Source: Branchipolynoe longqiensis
Taxonomy: Eukaryota; Annelida; Polychaeta; Phyllodocida; Polynoidae
DNA: 64,000 bases
Assembly (NCBI GenBank): GCA_030323885.1
Contig: CM059187.1
Location: 125,596,025 to 125,660,024, forward strand
Direction: 5' to 3'
Translations under genes and position numbers: made by a program
The notes under the pieces: model-generated
What the model was told of the DNA's origin: nothing
The model's database searches: none
What the model saw: the letters and a program-made list of their open reading frames with translations, nothing else
In this document: piece by piece, positions 32,753 to 44,847 of the stretch
Position numbering within the stretch: position 1 is the first letter of the stretch
Layout: each line of letters opens with the position of its first letter

Positions 32753-32999
32753 ATCTTTATTCTTATTCTTACTATATTTTTGCTCTAGTCTTACTAGTCT
32801 TAGTTAGTAAAACACACAAACCTGAACCTATATAAAATGTCAGAGACATTGGTGTGGTGTTGATACCCCAGTCACTCGAGGCCTGCATTCCCTTATGATC
32901 ATTTTGCGACATCAATACGTCCTCCTTATGACTCCCTTACGCCCTGGCACCGCCAGATCGCCGACCTCCCGGCGACCGTCTCATTAACTACCCCCGTCA

Positions 33000-33737
33000 G
33001 CGATCAATCAATCAATAGTTCCATCCTCTAGTCGAGGGTTGGATGCAATGGTTCTCCACTTGTCCCGATGTTGTACTGTTCTGATAGACTGTGAATAATT
33101 CAAGCCTGTCCACTGTGAAATATTTGTAAACCATGATGTTCTTGGTCTCCCCCTCCCTCTGCTGCCATTCACCTTCCCTTCCAACAATGTACGGTATATT
33201 GAACTCTGACGAATGATGTGGCCAAAATAAATAAGTTTCTTTGTCTGTATAGTGGCAAACAAGCTTTTCTTATTTTTAATTTTTCTGAGAACTTCTTTGT
33301 TGGTGATCTTCTTTGTCCATGATATTTTCATCATCCTTCGATAAGTCCACATCTCAAATGCTGCTAAACGTTTGTACATTTTCTTAGAGATTGTCCATGT
33401 CTCTGCCCCATACATTAGAGTAGACCACACATAACACTGAAGAATACGCTTCCTTGTTTGTATTAATATCTTACTTGATGTTAACACTCTATACATTTTG
33501 GAGAATGTTGTTATCCTTCTTTTAATTTCTTCCTCACATCTCCCATCATTTGTAATCTTTTGTCCGAGATATATGAATTCGGATACTTGTTCTATGTTTG
33601 TGCCATCTATGGTTATATTGACATTTGGTTTATCTGTCTTTTTACTTATAACCATTGTTTTGGTCTTCCTGGCATTCATCTTCATGTTGAATAGTATTCC
33701 AGCTTTATTGATTCTATTCACTATATCTTGTAGGTTT
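33000..33737 (-). mobile_element. 5'-truncated LINE, C-terminal RT region
   Basis: A frame of ~237 residues on the minus strand has the post-RT region of an RTE/CR1-like non-LTR element: MNARKTKTMVISKK, SEFIYLGQKITNDGRC, CYVWSTLMYGAETWTI, AAFEMWTYRRMMKISW, then a Gly/Arg stretch GSRGRGRPR and a C-terminal WRTIASNPR. The stop is near 33008 and is followed by a TTGATTGATTGATC-type repeat. A TAA just upstream of the first matched residues, near 33737, marks the 5' truncation. The clade (RTE-like) is tentative. Confidence 0.75.
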
Positions 33738-34007
33738 TAAGTCTAAAACTACATACATATAGGACAGCTTGTTTTTGTGGAGTGTTGCACGGTGTTGACT
33801 CACTGGTGCGTTCGGCATTAACACTGACTAGGTGATATATATATACCAGTCTTGTGGACGTGTTGCAACAAATGGGAACATCATACTTAGAACGGGCCAT
33901 GAACCCACATTGCAGCCATTCGAGGGCGAGCGTCCGAACCGTTAGTCTATTTACGTTCCCTGATAGAATTAATCTAGGTGTGTACAATATGCGGCATTTC
34001 ACTTAGG

Positions 34008-34231
34008 GTTGGTTGGTTGTTGGAGTTTTATGTCCTGGCAATGTCTAAGGTCATATCACATTATCCTGACACAGAGATAACCAGTCCTTGCCCTATCCTA
34101 TTAATACTCAGCGCTAAGCTAGGAAGACACGGGTATCAATTTGATAAATCATTGGTTTGACTCGACCGAGAATCGAACTTCCGACCTTCTTCACCTAGGG
34201 AGACAAGTGCATCTCACTACACTCATCCCCC
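34008..34231 (-). mobile_element. SINE copy 8, internally deleted, (GGTT)n tail
   Basis: Tail ggttggttggttgttgg, then ggtcatatcacattatcct, which joins two body parts with ~100 nt missing, then gactcgaccgagaatcgaac. The tail marks the CCAA-type subfamily. Confidence 0.8.
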
Positions 34232-34389
34232 CCCTGGAATTGTAAGTCTGATACTTACAATTACAAATATCCATGTAACATGCTTCCATTATATAACCAA
34301 TGGGGCTTCAACACCATACCGTGTTCAACATGTGAAGAATCGTGATCACGGAACCAGTGTTGTACTTGTAGGTGGGTGTACTACTGGAA

Positions 34390-34600
34390 CACCATGTCGC
34401 TAGAACCATGACCCGTTATCCCATTCAGTCACATTATCCCACAACTGAGACAATCTGTTCCTGTCCTCGTCTAGGTCCGTCCACTCTAGCAATACCGAAC
34501 ACTGAGTAGCAATTTTGTAATATTTAGTATGACTCAGTCGGGGATTGATCCAACGACCACCTGCATGGGAAACGAGTGCTCTGCCCCGTCCCGGCTGCTG
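34390..34600 (-). mobile_element. SINE copy 9, degenerate fragment
   Basis: Head and middle recognisable by ccattcagtcacattatccc, gactcagtcggggattgatc and gaaacgagtgctctgcc. The tail half is missing or diverged beyond recognition. Confidence 0.6.
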
Positions 34601-35409
34601 TTGTAAGTACATACTGCTTAACTGAGTCGGCGCAAGGTTGGGCACAGCAAAATTGGACAAAGCACTGCATTACACACTCGTCATGTTTAGAGCCATATGG
34701 CGCAGTACTCGCCCTTTTACGAAATACCTCAGTCCAGCAACTTGTAATAATTAATTTTCCTATCCATACAACACTCTCCTAACTATGTAAAAATCAATGT
34801 TTAGAACAAAGAGGCATTCCCATCAATTTGCTATACATATATATATATATAGTAAGAAAAAATATATACAAAATAAATAAATAAATAGATAAACAAACAC
34901 CTAGCAAATTAACTACACATACCTCATGGTCGGAAAAACTAGTGCACCATAACAATTTGTTTTTAAAAAGCATATTGCGACGAATAAACCATTTGCAAAA
35001 ACAAAACCACATGGGGAAAAACCCAGCATAAAACCATCTTCACACACCACACACGTCCAGTATCACATCTGGAAATAGCAACGGATCTTAGCAACTCACC
35101 CACCCGCCCAAAACAACATTTCAGTTTCATACCTCGCACTGACCCAACAAGCACAGCCATTAATCCTATAATGTAAGGATGGTCTACTACCCACCACGCA
35201 ATTTAATATACTGCGACGCCACTACTCACCATTCAATGGCAACCCACAGTCAGTAATTCAAAAGCATAACAAATATATCTTTGTTAATTAGTGGGGGTTG
35301 GGGGGTGTGGGGTACTGTATGAAATGTATTATCCTCTTTTTGGCCATATTCAACATCCCTCCCCTATCCAGCTCCAACGTCCAAGTCACGCTAGGTACGG
35401 TGGCCCTTA

Positions 35410-36043
35410 TACCCCTGTCACACTACGACGTAACAAGCCAACGTAAGCCTGACGTGGTCACTTTTCGTCATTATGATGACGTCCGAATGGCGTTAGAGTG
35501 ACGTCGAGCTATGTCACGTTATGTCGGCGCGCGTCAAGGTTTTGAACCTGTTCAAAACTTTTGACGTAACTCGAACATAATGGTTTACATTCGCCGTACG
35601 TTCTGTAAATGTTCAGCGAATGTCAATGACGTTAAACGGACGTTAGTCAAACGCTGCTCACTACGTTCCACTACGTTGACCCACATTAAAGCCGGTGGAA
35701 ATGCCCACGCGGCGTAATGGGAACGTCAGGAGAACGTACACCAAACGTACGTCCAATGTACGTTCAACATACGTTCAGATTTTCGCCACCGTGTCATGAC
35801 GTATGTAACATCACCTAACGTACTTCTGGCGATGGAATAATGTACATAACGTTCCGTGAGCGTAATGATGTTGACCTCTCTCGTTGAATGACGCCATCAC
35901 TACGCTTTACCGACATTACGCTCTCGTCAACTACGCTGCATCCACGTTCAACTTGTGCCCAAATTTGCATACTACGCCCAGAAGTTCAACGTTTTTCACG
36001 TTCTCCCTACGCTCACATCGTTACGTCGTAGTGTGACAGGGCC
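35410..36043. mobile_element. Foldback MITE, CTGTCACA family copy 3, with TTA duplication
   Basis: CCCTGTCACACTACGACG at 35413 is matched by its inverse at the right end; TTA flanks both ends (35407-35409 and 36044-36046). The interior holds dozens of ACGT-centred motifs (TGACGT, ACGTAC, AACGTC). No ORF with transposase features. Confidence 0.85.
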
Positions 36044-36494
36044 TTTAGACACATATGTTAAAACTATGTTCTTTTTACTGTTGCTCCATTACCATGTCGC
36101 CAAAACCACAATTTGTCCATGCCTTATCACAACCATTTTTGTGTGTTTTTAAAAGAAGAAAATGGGTACTTAGCTATCACTAAAACATGCCACACCAATA
36201 TTATCTTTACTTAACTCAAAGAAGCTTCTAAGATATGAATATTTGACCGTCCCTGTCGGGTTCCATAAAGTAAATACCGGCATGCGAATGACTTACACTA
36301 CAGAACCGGGAAACTTGCAGCGAATCTAAGGGAGAAAATAACACGACTGAAGCCCAGGGTAATCTAGTATAATCTCCCATATTGAAATGTGTATAAGCCT
36401 CCACTCTCGTCTCTAGGCAGAACACATTTATACCATCGTTTCACAAAGACAGTTTCCTCACATTATACACGCAGTTCCTGACTTGTCAACACCA

Positions 36495-37222
36495 GGGGCC
36501 ATATGCAGGAGTCGGTGGTAGCGAGCCAAAACGGTGGTAAGCGGGAATTTCCCGGTTAGCGGTGAAAAATGGTATGCATGAGTTGGTGATAGGCCTAACA
36601 CCAAAACCTTAACCGGTGTTACCTTACCCCTGATACATAGGAGGTTTAGCGAGTTCATTATGCCCAAATCTATTCAATGCTGTCATATTTAAAAGAATTA
36701 CATATGCAATAAGTGAAATTTCATCAATCTAACCCTAAATTCGAACCCTCCTTAGGGCTACTGCCGCATTGGCGGCGATATTAATAGTTATATTTTCGAA
36801 TCGACGAACGTAAAGTAAACAAATCGCCGCCGCCGCCGCCGCATCGACGTCGTTTTCCATACTGGCGGCGGCGGCTTTTTGTTTACTTTACCTTCGTCGA
36901 TTCGAAAATATAACTATTAATATCGCCGCCAATGCGGCGGTAGCCTTAAGGAGGGTTCGAATTTAGGGTTAAATTGATAAAATTTCACTTATTGCACATG
37001 TAATTTTATTAAATATGGTCGCATTCAATAGATTTGAGTCTAATATATGGCTACAAATGCAGAGGGATTTCCCAAATCTATAAATAAATTCACGTTTAGC
37101 TATAATGAAAGTGTTATGCGCTCCTGCATACGACTTGACACAGGTCCCGACTTCGGTGATAGCTAAACGGTAACAGGCTCTAACACCAAACCCCGCTAAC
37201 ACTGACTCCTGCATATGGCCCC
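36495..37222. mobile_element. 728-bp imperfect palindrome (foldback element)
   Basis: Outer ends GGGGCCATATGCAGGAGTC and its inverse. Arms continue to pair inward (caaatctattcaatgc / inverse; aattacatatgcaataagtg / inverse). A near-perfect central hairpin at 36731-36970 has arms of ~94 nt and a (CCG)n / (CGG)n loop. No ORF of note. Confidence 0.88.
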
Positions 37223-37976
37223 AGAAGTGTCCGCACATGACACACTACTCATGGCTTTTCAACCATAGGACAGTTTTGTTCATGTTACACACACACACAC
37301 ACACACCACTCATGGCTTGTCAATTTCCTCACCTTACACACACTACTTGTAGCCATCAACCCCAGGACATGTACCTCATGCTACACACACTACTCACAGA
37401 CACCAACCCCAGAATAGTTTCCTCACAATTCACACACAGCTCTTGGATCATCGAGAATGCATGTAATTTGCACTGAGAAGTATACCACACACAAATAGCG
37501 AAATAGCGAATGGTAGACAGGAAGTGTGAACACTTATTTGGCACAACCGGTAATTGATTGCTCCCTGGCTACTTACTGCCCGAGGTAAAATACAGCCACT
37601 CAAGACAGCCACGACCACATGGCTGCCCCCACAACCGTCATTGCAATATGAAGAGCGAGATGTCATTTTCTGACATTTTATCTTGTATTCCTAGATGTCA
37701 AGGAAAGTTAGAGTACTGTGATCAAAGACAAAGCACCACAATTTACAATTAGGCGTCTCCCCCCTCCACTACGCCCCCCCCCCTTCCCCCTGTGCCCACC
37801 GTGATCTTGAGCAGCTCATCAACTACTAACACCATGACCCCCGCCTCCTCTCATCAACTACTAACACAATCCCGTGACACCCGACCTCCTCTTCATCAAC
37901 TCCTAATGCACAGCTGTGACCAAGCTGTGTGTCCGACGCGCCCCGGGCACCTTGGCGTGTCTGTGCAGCTCACAGT

Positions 37977-38310
37977 GGTTGGTTGGTTGTTGGAGTTTTA
38001 GGTCCTGGCAGCATCTCAGGTCATATCAGGATGGGTACTGACTTATGACAGTGTGCACTCATGGCGACTTTATAGTGCTGCCCCATTGGGAAATCAGGCC
38101 ACCAGCACCATGACCCGACATCCCACTCAAGTCACATTATCCTGACACTGAGCTAACCATTCCTTGCCCTATCCTATTAATGCTGAGCGCCCGGCAAGGA
38201 AGCGACAAGTATCAATCTGATAAGTCATCGATTGGACTCGACTGGGAACCAAACTCGGGATCTCCCGAACATGAGGCCCACGCTCTACTGATTCAGCCAC
38301 TGTGCCCGGT
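37977..38310 (-). mobile_element. SINE copy 10, full length, (GGTT)n tail
   Basis: From ggttggttggttgttggagt to cactgtgcccggt, with the complete set of body motifs (catatcaggatgggtac, gactttatagtgctg, cctgacactgagctaac). Confidence 0.9.
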
Positions 38311-38459
38311 GCTCATAGTAATTTTCCCTTTTACACACACACATACATAGCTTACCTTTGGAGGGGCTTATAAATCAGCAGCAATGCGCAGGATGTACTC
38401 GGTGTGTGTATGTGTGTGAGGGAGAGAGGGAAGGTCTGTACACCTTCTAGTGTTAGGCA

Positions 38460-38720
38460 GTTAGTGTGTCAGGTGCATCATCGCAGACCGGCTGCAGGTG
38501 ATGTGCGCTGCTTCTCTACTGTTCGGGCGCCGCCTGTCGACTGCTGAGAGAGTGCGCGGGTACTGCGTTCCACTTCTCTGCGGCGCTCTAACCTTCAGGC
38601 ACCGAATGTACCCGACCGACGCCACCTACTAACAACTCACCGTCACGAGCCTGACGCACCAAATCAACCCACGCTCAGCGCGCCGGTTGGGTCCAATTGT
38701 CAACTCCACCAATTAACACC
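38460..38720. promoter_or_regulatory. CpG-rich patch, possible promoter or first exon
   Basis: About 260 bp are clearly richer in G+C and CpG than the surrounding A+T-rich DNA (roughly 25 CpGs by eye). On the minus strand, GTGACG|GTGAGTT at 38641/38640 is a good splice donor. That would suit a non-coding first exon of IP6K, whose first coding exon begins at an acceptor 11.6 kb away. The link to IP6K is inference; a repeat fragment is an alternative. Confidence 0.25.
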
Positions 38721-38816
38721 CACGAGCTACCCTGCAGACTTTGTGTACACCACACCACATCACCCCACCCCACTCGAGGACTCCGCGTGATAGCTACACT
38801 GGTTGGGGAAACGAGG

Positions 38817-38875
38817 CGGAACCTGACGCTGAATCGTTGGTAACCGGAACCTGACGCTGAATCGTTGGTAAACCA
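38817..38875. repeat. Two-copy 27-bp direct repeat
   Basis: ggaacctgacgctgaatcgt followed by tggtaa occurs twice in tandem, next to the CpG-rich patch. Confidence 0.85.
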
Positions 38876-39274
38876 CCCAGGATGGTCATATGCCACAGAG
38901 GGGAGATGATAAAGGCTTGATTAAATCACGGACAGGGCCTGTAGGAAGGTGGAGATTATAGCTGCATGTGGTAGAACGAAGGAGACAGACTTGTCCCCCA
39001 AAGGGCACTAAAGCTGGGATAAATACCAAGATATTACAACTACAAGTAAAGAGAGGGCAATGACCCATTGGAAATAAACACTATGCATAAATGACACATA
39101 CATTCAATGTGTTTACCATGAAGATAATGTTAGTCTGACAATCTAATGGATACGCTTCATATTTCAGTTCTTTGGGTTTTTTAGAATGATTAAAAAACCC
39201 TATTCTGGCATGCATATTCAATAATTCTATAACTTAATAGATCGTATGATAAATAATGGTTGATCATTTAGTGG

Positions 39275-39500
39275 TTTATTGGTGTTTTATTTCCTAACAA
39301 CATCGGACGTCATATCAGGACTGGTGCTGACTTGTGAGAGTGCGCATTGGTGCTGTGCCTCTGGGATACTATATGAATAGCACCATGACATAGCATAGCA
39401 GTCATGTGACACTGAACTAACCAGCCCATTTCGGTTATCATACCCATGTTAAGTACACCAATAACGGAAAACGGACACTCTAACAACTAGGGTACCAGAT
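39275..39500 (-). mobile_element. SINE copy 11, old and degenerate
   Basis: Recognisable by tttcctaacaacatc, catatcaggactggtgctga and cttgtgagagtgcgca, then a shortened body and remnants of the head (ggacactctaacaactagg). Confidence 0.55.
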
Positions 39501-40294
39501 CTAATTTTATTGGCTCCTTAAAGCTGCATAGTCCGATGAAAGCATCACATTTAGGAAATTAAAACACTCATCTAGATTTGATCAAATTTAACATATTTGG
39601 GTATACTTGAAAACGCTATCGCTGATATCACTTATGAATATTAACATGGTTTTATATCCTGGTTCTTACATGTGCAAAATTATTTACACATTTCATTAGA
39701 TTAAATATTCATGCACTAATTGCATTGGCCTTTTTCTGCAAGACAATTTTGATAGTTTCATCATTGATGTTCATGCCCACGTTTGTCATATGATGAATTC
39801 CTTTTTTGGGGGGTAAGGGGGGGGGGTTCTGGTTTTTTTAATTCTGTTAAGCTAACTCATGACAGTCATGTTATTTGATGACTAAAATTATATCTTTATA
39901 TATAATGTTATTTTGACACACGGACATCAGCTGTTAATGCCAAATCTTCCATCTCTTTCTCATATATTCCAGCGTGACTTTGCAGCCAACATAATTATGG
40001 TCATCTGCTTATTGGATTTCATAATCTTTGTATTTCATAATCTTTTTATTTCTTATATTTCTATGTAATCCAAATACCGCATGTGTAAGCATAATCTTCA
40101 GTTTCATAATTACAATATCCATAGGGAAGGATCTGGGACGTTAAAAAAACACACAAACAGGAATGTCTGTAATGAGGTAACGGGAATTGAAAACCAACTT
40201 ACTCATCCCATTGGAGACTTGTTGCTTTTGTTGTTCTACTCTTCATTGAGTAAGCAATAGAAAATTCAATTACAAATAGTCCCCTTTCCATTGT

Positions 40295-40440
40295 CGCATG
40301 CCCTGTCCTAGTTATGCCAAGCGCTAGGCAAAAAATGTTTTAAAAAACCTAAATACCCGACAAGCATAAATTATGTTATTGATTTGACTCGGCCTGGGAT
40401 TGAACCCATGTTGTCTAGGAAATGAGGACCATCGGTGACG
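40295..40440 (-). mobile_element. SINE copy 12, head-side fragment
   Basis: catgccctgtcctagttatg, gcgctaggca, cgacaagcataaatt and gatttgactcggcctgggat are the head-proximal body in antisense; both ends are eroded. Confidence 0.6.
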
Positions 40441-40764
40441 GATTAGATATTATTAAGGCATTGTGAAAATATATGTAAAGTAAAAATTACATGTAAAGTA
40501 CAAATCAGAGCAATCAAATGGCATGCATTTCAACAAAAGATTTCCTAGCATGGGCTCACTAACATTTTCAAATTTGTTCACCAAGTATACACTCGGCTTT
40601 CAGTATTAGCATTGCAGACGACATCGGTCCCTTGCAACCAAGCAACGTTGAAATTACCCAGTGTGGAATTGCTTGACTAGTTTAATTTTGCTATGTTTTA
40701 TTGTTTCTTGAACGGAATTACCTTTCCCAACACACACCTTAGGGACGCCCCGTAAAAGGAAGTA

Positions 40765-41276
40765 CAGATGAACCTCGATCCAACGGACACCGATGCAACG
40801 GATTCCGGATCCAACGGACACAATCCGCTAGCCACCCGTGTATACTCCCACCCCTCACCCACCAACATCCACACCCGTATACTCCCACACCTCACACCAG
40901 TATACTCACATCTAAGGTCAATTCTGGTACGGTTAAACCAACTTTCATGTGGTTATAAGGTCATCTGAGACTTTTTTATATGATAAATGGTAGTATTTTC
41001 CCGGGCCGCCGAAAAAAAGTTTGGATTAACCGATCAGTGTGCGCAGTGAATGATGGGGTGGCGGGTGTAGTGTGCGCAGTGAATGATGGTGGTGGAGGTA
41101 GTGTGCGCAGTGAATGATGGGGTGGTGGGTGTAGTGTGCGCAGTGAATGATGGGGTGGTGGGTGTAGTGCTGCACTATGGCACCTATAGATAAAGCAATT
41201 TCGTCGCTGCAACGGACAAACGGCTTTAACGGACAACTGCTCCCCCCTATTAGTCCGTTGGATCAAGGTTCATCTG
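40765..41276. mobile_element. pogo/Tigger-type MITE with TA target duplication
   Basis: CAGATGAACCTCGATCCAAC starts the left end; the right end is its inverse with one change over ~24 bp. TA dinucleotides flank both ends (40763-40764, 41277-41278), as in Tc1/mariner-superfamily insertions. It holds a 31-34 bp tandem repeat at 41035-41165. No transposase. Confidence 0.88.
41035..41165. repeat. Four-unit minisatellite inside the pogo-type MITE
   Basis: Units begin TGTGCGCAGTGAATGATGG, followed by GGTGG variants, repeated four times with 31-34 bp spacing. The third and fourth units are identical. Confidence 0.85.
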
Positions 41277-41634
41277 TATTACCATTCTTCTAACCACCCC
41301 ACCTCTCATCACTACTTTCAACTGAAATGAATATTATACTTCATTAATTCCGATGGCTTTGACTTCCTGCTTATCTTTCAAATAAATAGATTATGTGGAT
41401 TATTATAAAGTGTTTTACTTTACTTTCGAGTAACATTAAATAGAAATGGAAAGCTTTGGAGGCATTATTTCTGAATGCATGCACAAATAATTTGTGTCCA
41501 CATACACTAGTGTAGTTACATACAATTGGTCACCCGGCTGGACACGAAGGCAGGGCAGATGGTGGAAGGTTAGTTGTGTGTGTGATGGGCTACCAGTACT
41601 TGGTGATGTAGTTCGATGTGATTGGTTGTAGTAG

Positions 41635-41635
41635 T

Positions 41636-41705
<70 letters not shown>
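41635..41705. repeat. (CAG)n trinucleotide repeat
   Basis: About 20 pure CAG units flanked by TAG-type variants. Intergenic; not part of any supported reading frame. Confidence 0.95.
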
Positions 41706-41707
<2 letters not shown>

Positions 41708-41784
41708 CGTCTTAATATTTAGGTAAACTCTGGATGTTACATATGGATAAAGTAATTGCATCGAGGGGCCTCGATAGTTTTATG

Positions 41785-41850
41785 AAAGCCTGTGAATGGC
41801 AGAAGTGTGGGTTCGAGTCCAGCTATAGGCGCAATGTTCCCGTTGTTTGC
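41785..41850 (+). mobile_element. tRNA-like SINE head fragment
   Basis: GTGGGTTCGAGTCCAGCTAT followed by AGGCGCAATGTTCCC matches the 3' half of the tRNA-like segment at 20205-20285 (GTGGGTTCGAGTCCCGCTCT, then AGGTGCAATGTTTCC). The 5' half is too diverged to call. Confidence 0.4.
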
Positions 41851-42972
41851 ACCTCCTCCCCACACACATCATCATCATGCTGTCGGTCGCGATGCGACAA
41901 AGACTGCTTTCATAACTTGACTGCCGCTCTCCAAATTGTCAGTAGTTGTGTTGTGTTGCGTTGTGTTCCTCCTAGCTGATTTTCCGCTGTCGACGGAAGA
42001 TGAGCTCGAGCAGCGCGGTCCTTGGTAACCCGGGCGACGACCGAGCCGGTATGGTGTTTTGTGCGGTTGTACATTTCATGAAAGCTGCCTGCAAAAGTGT
42101 TGAAGTGCTGCTGGCTTTTGCAAGTTACCAGCGGCACTCTCTCGGGGAGCAAATAGAGGTTTCACACCGGCAAGAACATGTCAAGACAGGCACAAAACTA
42201 TTTGTCCCTGCAGTGGCTGGTCGGGAGATGTTGGGAGTTCCATACATCAACAGTCCTTAATGCTGCCACAGTGACATGGTTTTCTGTTTAGGGTTTGCTC
42301 CCTTAGCCTTCAGTTCTGTCAACCTGTTTTGGGCGGGTGTGGTTTACAATTCTGCAAGGCAGGGGTGTCAAACTCCCTGAGGTATTGCTATACCTGCAAT
42401 ACCTGCATACCTGCTCCCTACACACACAAACACAATAATTGCATGGGTTCATCGAACCAGGCAACTTTAAATCTTCACTACACATTCCCTCCCACTCTTT
42501 GGCAGAAGCCTTTGTAACGTGACCGTCTCATTGAGGCTCCCAACTTCAGCTACCTGGCACCATACCATATCCACTCCTGGCCTCGCATCCTGTCGCTTTC
42601 TGCCACCGACTACCTCCCCTCCCCCCCCCCCCCCCCATCTTTTCCACCCTGTTATCTATACCACCCATTGGGACATGAATAACCATACCCACATTGTTGG
42701 CTGCTCCGTCGAAAGGCATTGAGCTGAAGTGATCAGTCGGTAATGTAACGTGTGTTTGTTCTTTTATTCAACGCAAAACGCATTGAAGTTTGGCATGTAC
42801 TCCCGAACACAGTACTTGAATAAATTGTTTCAATTAAAAAAAAAAATTAAACCATCAAAATAACAAAACTCCACAAAAATAAAAATCAGTTAGCAGATTC
42901 TACACCATTGAATCTACAACAAGCCACTAAATATTACATCAAATCTGACCATACATGGTTCGATTCAAATTG

Positions 42973-43291
42973 GGTTGGTTGTTGGAGTTTTTATGTCCTG
43001 GCAACATCTAAGGTGATATCATGACGGGTATCAACTTGTGAAGTGCACACTCATGGTGACTTTATAGTGCTGCGCCACCAGGAAATAAGTTGACTGGCAA
43101 CATGACCTGATATCCCACTCAGTGACATTATCCTGACACTGAGCTAACCAGTCCTTGCCCTATTCTATTAATGCCGAGTGCCATGCTAGGAAGCGACAAG
43201 TATCAATTTTAAACTCATTGGTTTGACTCCACCGGGAACCGAACTTCCGACCTTCCACACGCGAGGCCCGCACTCTACCTATCACGCTAGG
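42973..43291 (-). mobile_element. SINE copy 13 with target duplication, (GGTT)n tail
   Basis: Flanked by TTCAAATTGGGT at 42964-42975 and 43293-43304 (12 bp). The tail lies at the low end and the head ends atcacgctag. The body is complete with small deletions. Confidence 0.9.
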
Positions 43292-43304
43292 TTTCAAATT
43301 GGGT

Positions 43305-44112
43305 GGACATGCGTAGTGATAAACATGGGAGGAATACAATTAGAGTACATCGGATGTTATTAATTAACTTGATCAGTGAATTGTTCACACAGTGCGGCCG
43401 TGAACTTCCAAGTGCTGATGGCAGGGTTTCGCTGCTTGGTCAACTTGCTCCCACTGGGACACAGAAATAAAACCTACACTACACATTTCAGCCTGTTCCA
43501 CCATCACAGGTCGAAATCTGAACATACAATCAGAAAAGTATGCCCTTCTCTAATGCATTCGCAAATTACTAACACAGCAGACAGGAAATTTCCACTCACC
43601 CCCCCCTCCCCCTCACCCACGCACACAGCGCGCAAAGAACTATTTACACCTGATATCAGTGATACTTTCAGGTCATATAATTAGAATGCTGCCAGCTGGT
43701 TTCTGGCGAGACAAATCCAGTTCCATTGTCACTGACCTTCTCAGCAGGTCAGCATCAGGAGTAGGTGAAAGTTATATACTTCCAAGAATTCAGCACTATT
43801 GTACATAACACTCAGCCCGTCAGCTCTTTCAGAAACAGTGCTTTTGACATTACGCAACTAAACTAACTTAAGCTTGCACTAGCAACCTACTCCAGTGGTT
43901 TCGACTGAGCCATGTGAAAGCAACTTTATATAACCCAACGATTTGTTGTGAACTGAGTTCATTTGTTATTGTAAAAGCTTTGGTGGGTGCTGTCAACATA
44001 CAATACCGACATATGCAGGAAAGGTATATCATTAAGTTAGCAAGGGCATCCATAGCCAATATTTGTCCAATTTGCAGGGTGAGCGGGAAACACGTTTTTT
44101 GTTGTGTGTTTG
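43305..44112. other. Intergenic, nothing recognised
   Basis: Between two SINEs; short frames only, no motif, no repeat boundary. Confidence 0.5.
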
Positions 44113-44426
44113 ATGCTGTTTTACATCCTAGCAACATCAAATGTCATATCAGGATGGGTACCAACTTTTGACAGTGCACAGTTATGGCGACTTTATAGTG
44201 CTGCACCACTGGGAGGCCAGGCCGCTGACACCATGACCCAATATCCCACAGTCACATTATCTTGTGCTAACCTGTCCTTGTCCTATCCTCTTAATGCCGA
44301 GCGCCAGGCTAGGTAGTGACAAGTATAAATTTGATAAGTTATTGGTTTGACTCGGCTGAGATTTGAACTCCCGACCTTCTACACGGGAAGCCTGTGCTCT
44401 AACCGATTCACCCACTGCGTCCAGTA
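44113..44426 (-). mobile_element. SINE copy 14, full length
   Basis: gctgttttacatcctagcaa to ctgcgtccagt, with intact gactttatagtgctgcacc and ttgactcggctgagatttg. Slight deletions occur in the middle (cttgtgctaacc). Confidence 0.88.
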
Positions 44427-44689
44427 GGGAAGCAAGTTGGTTTGTAGATTATAATAGGTTTATATAGCATACTTTTATCTATATGTAAGGGCATGATGTT
44501 AGTAGAATTCAGAAATGAACGCAGTGTAGATTGATTTATCTAAACTCTCAAGATCAAGTGTTGGACAATATCGCAGTCGAATAGGGGGGCAATTTAAAAA
44601 TAAGAACTCCAGTAACATTGTGAAAGGAGGACAGTATGGTAAAAGTGTAGTGCCCGCTACACACTTTCCGACAACTGCGACTATCGGCA

Positions 44690-44808
44690 ATATATATATA
44701 TATGTATATGTATATGTATATGTATGTATATATGTATGTATATATGTATGTATATATGTATGTATATATGTATATATGTATGTATATATGTATGTATATA
44801 TGTATATA

Positions 44809-44845
<37 letters not shown>
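44690..44845. repeat. (TATATG/TATG)n microsatellite at the DIRS left end
   Basis: Alternating tatatatgtatg units, then pure TA, directly adjoining the DIRS left foldback. Confidence 0.95.

Positions 44846-44847
<2 letters not shown>

Larger units (their letters stand above)
41279..42972. other. Intergenic, no gene seen
   Basis: Apart from the CAG repeat, the SINE-head fragment and a C-run at 42618-42635, I see only short frames without family motifs. Confidence 0.5.

Noticed and set aside
42000..42260. 86-residue plus-strand frame starting ATGAGCTCG
   Set aside because: No family motif, no splice partners; flanked by simple repeats. Not enough to call a gene.
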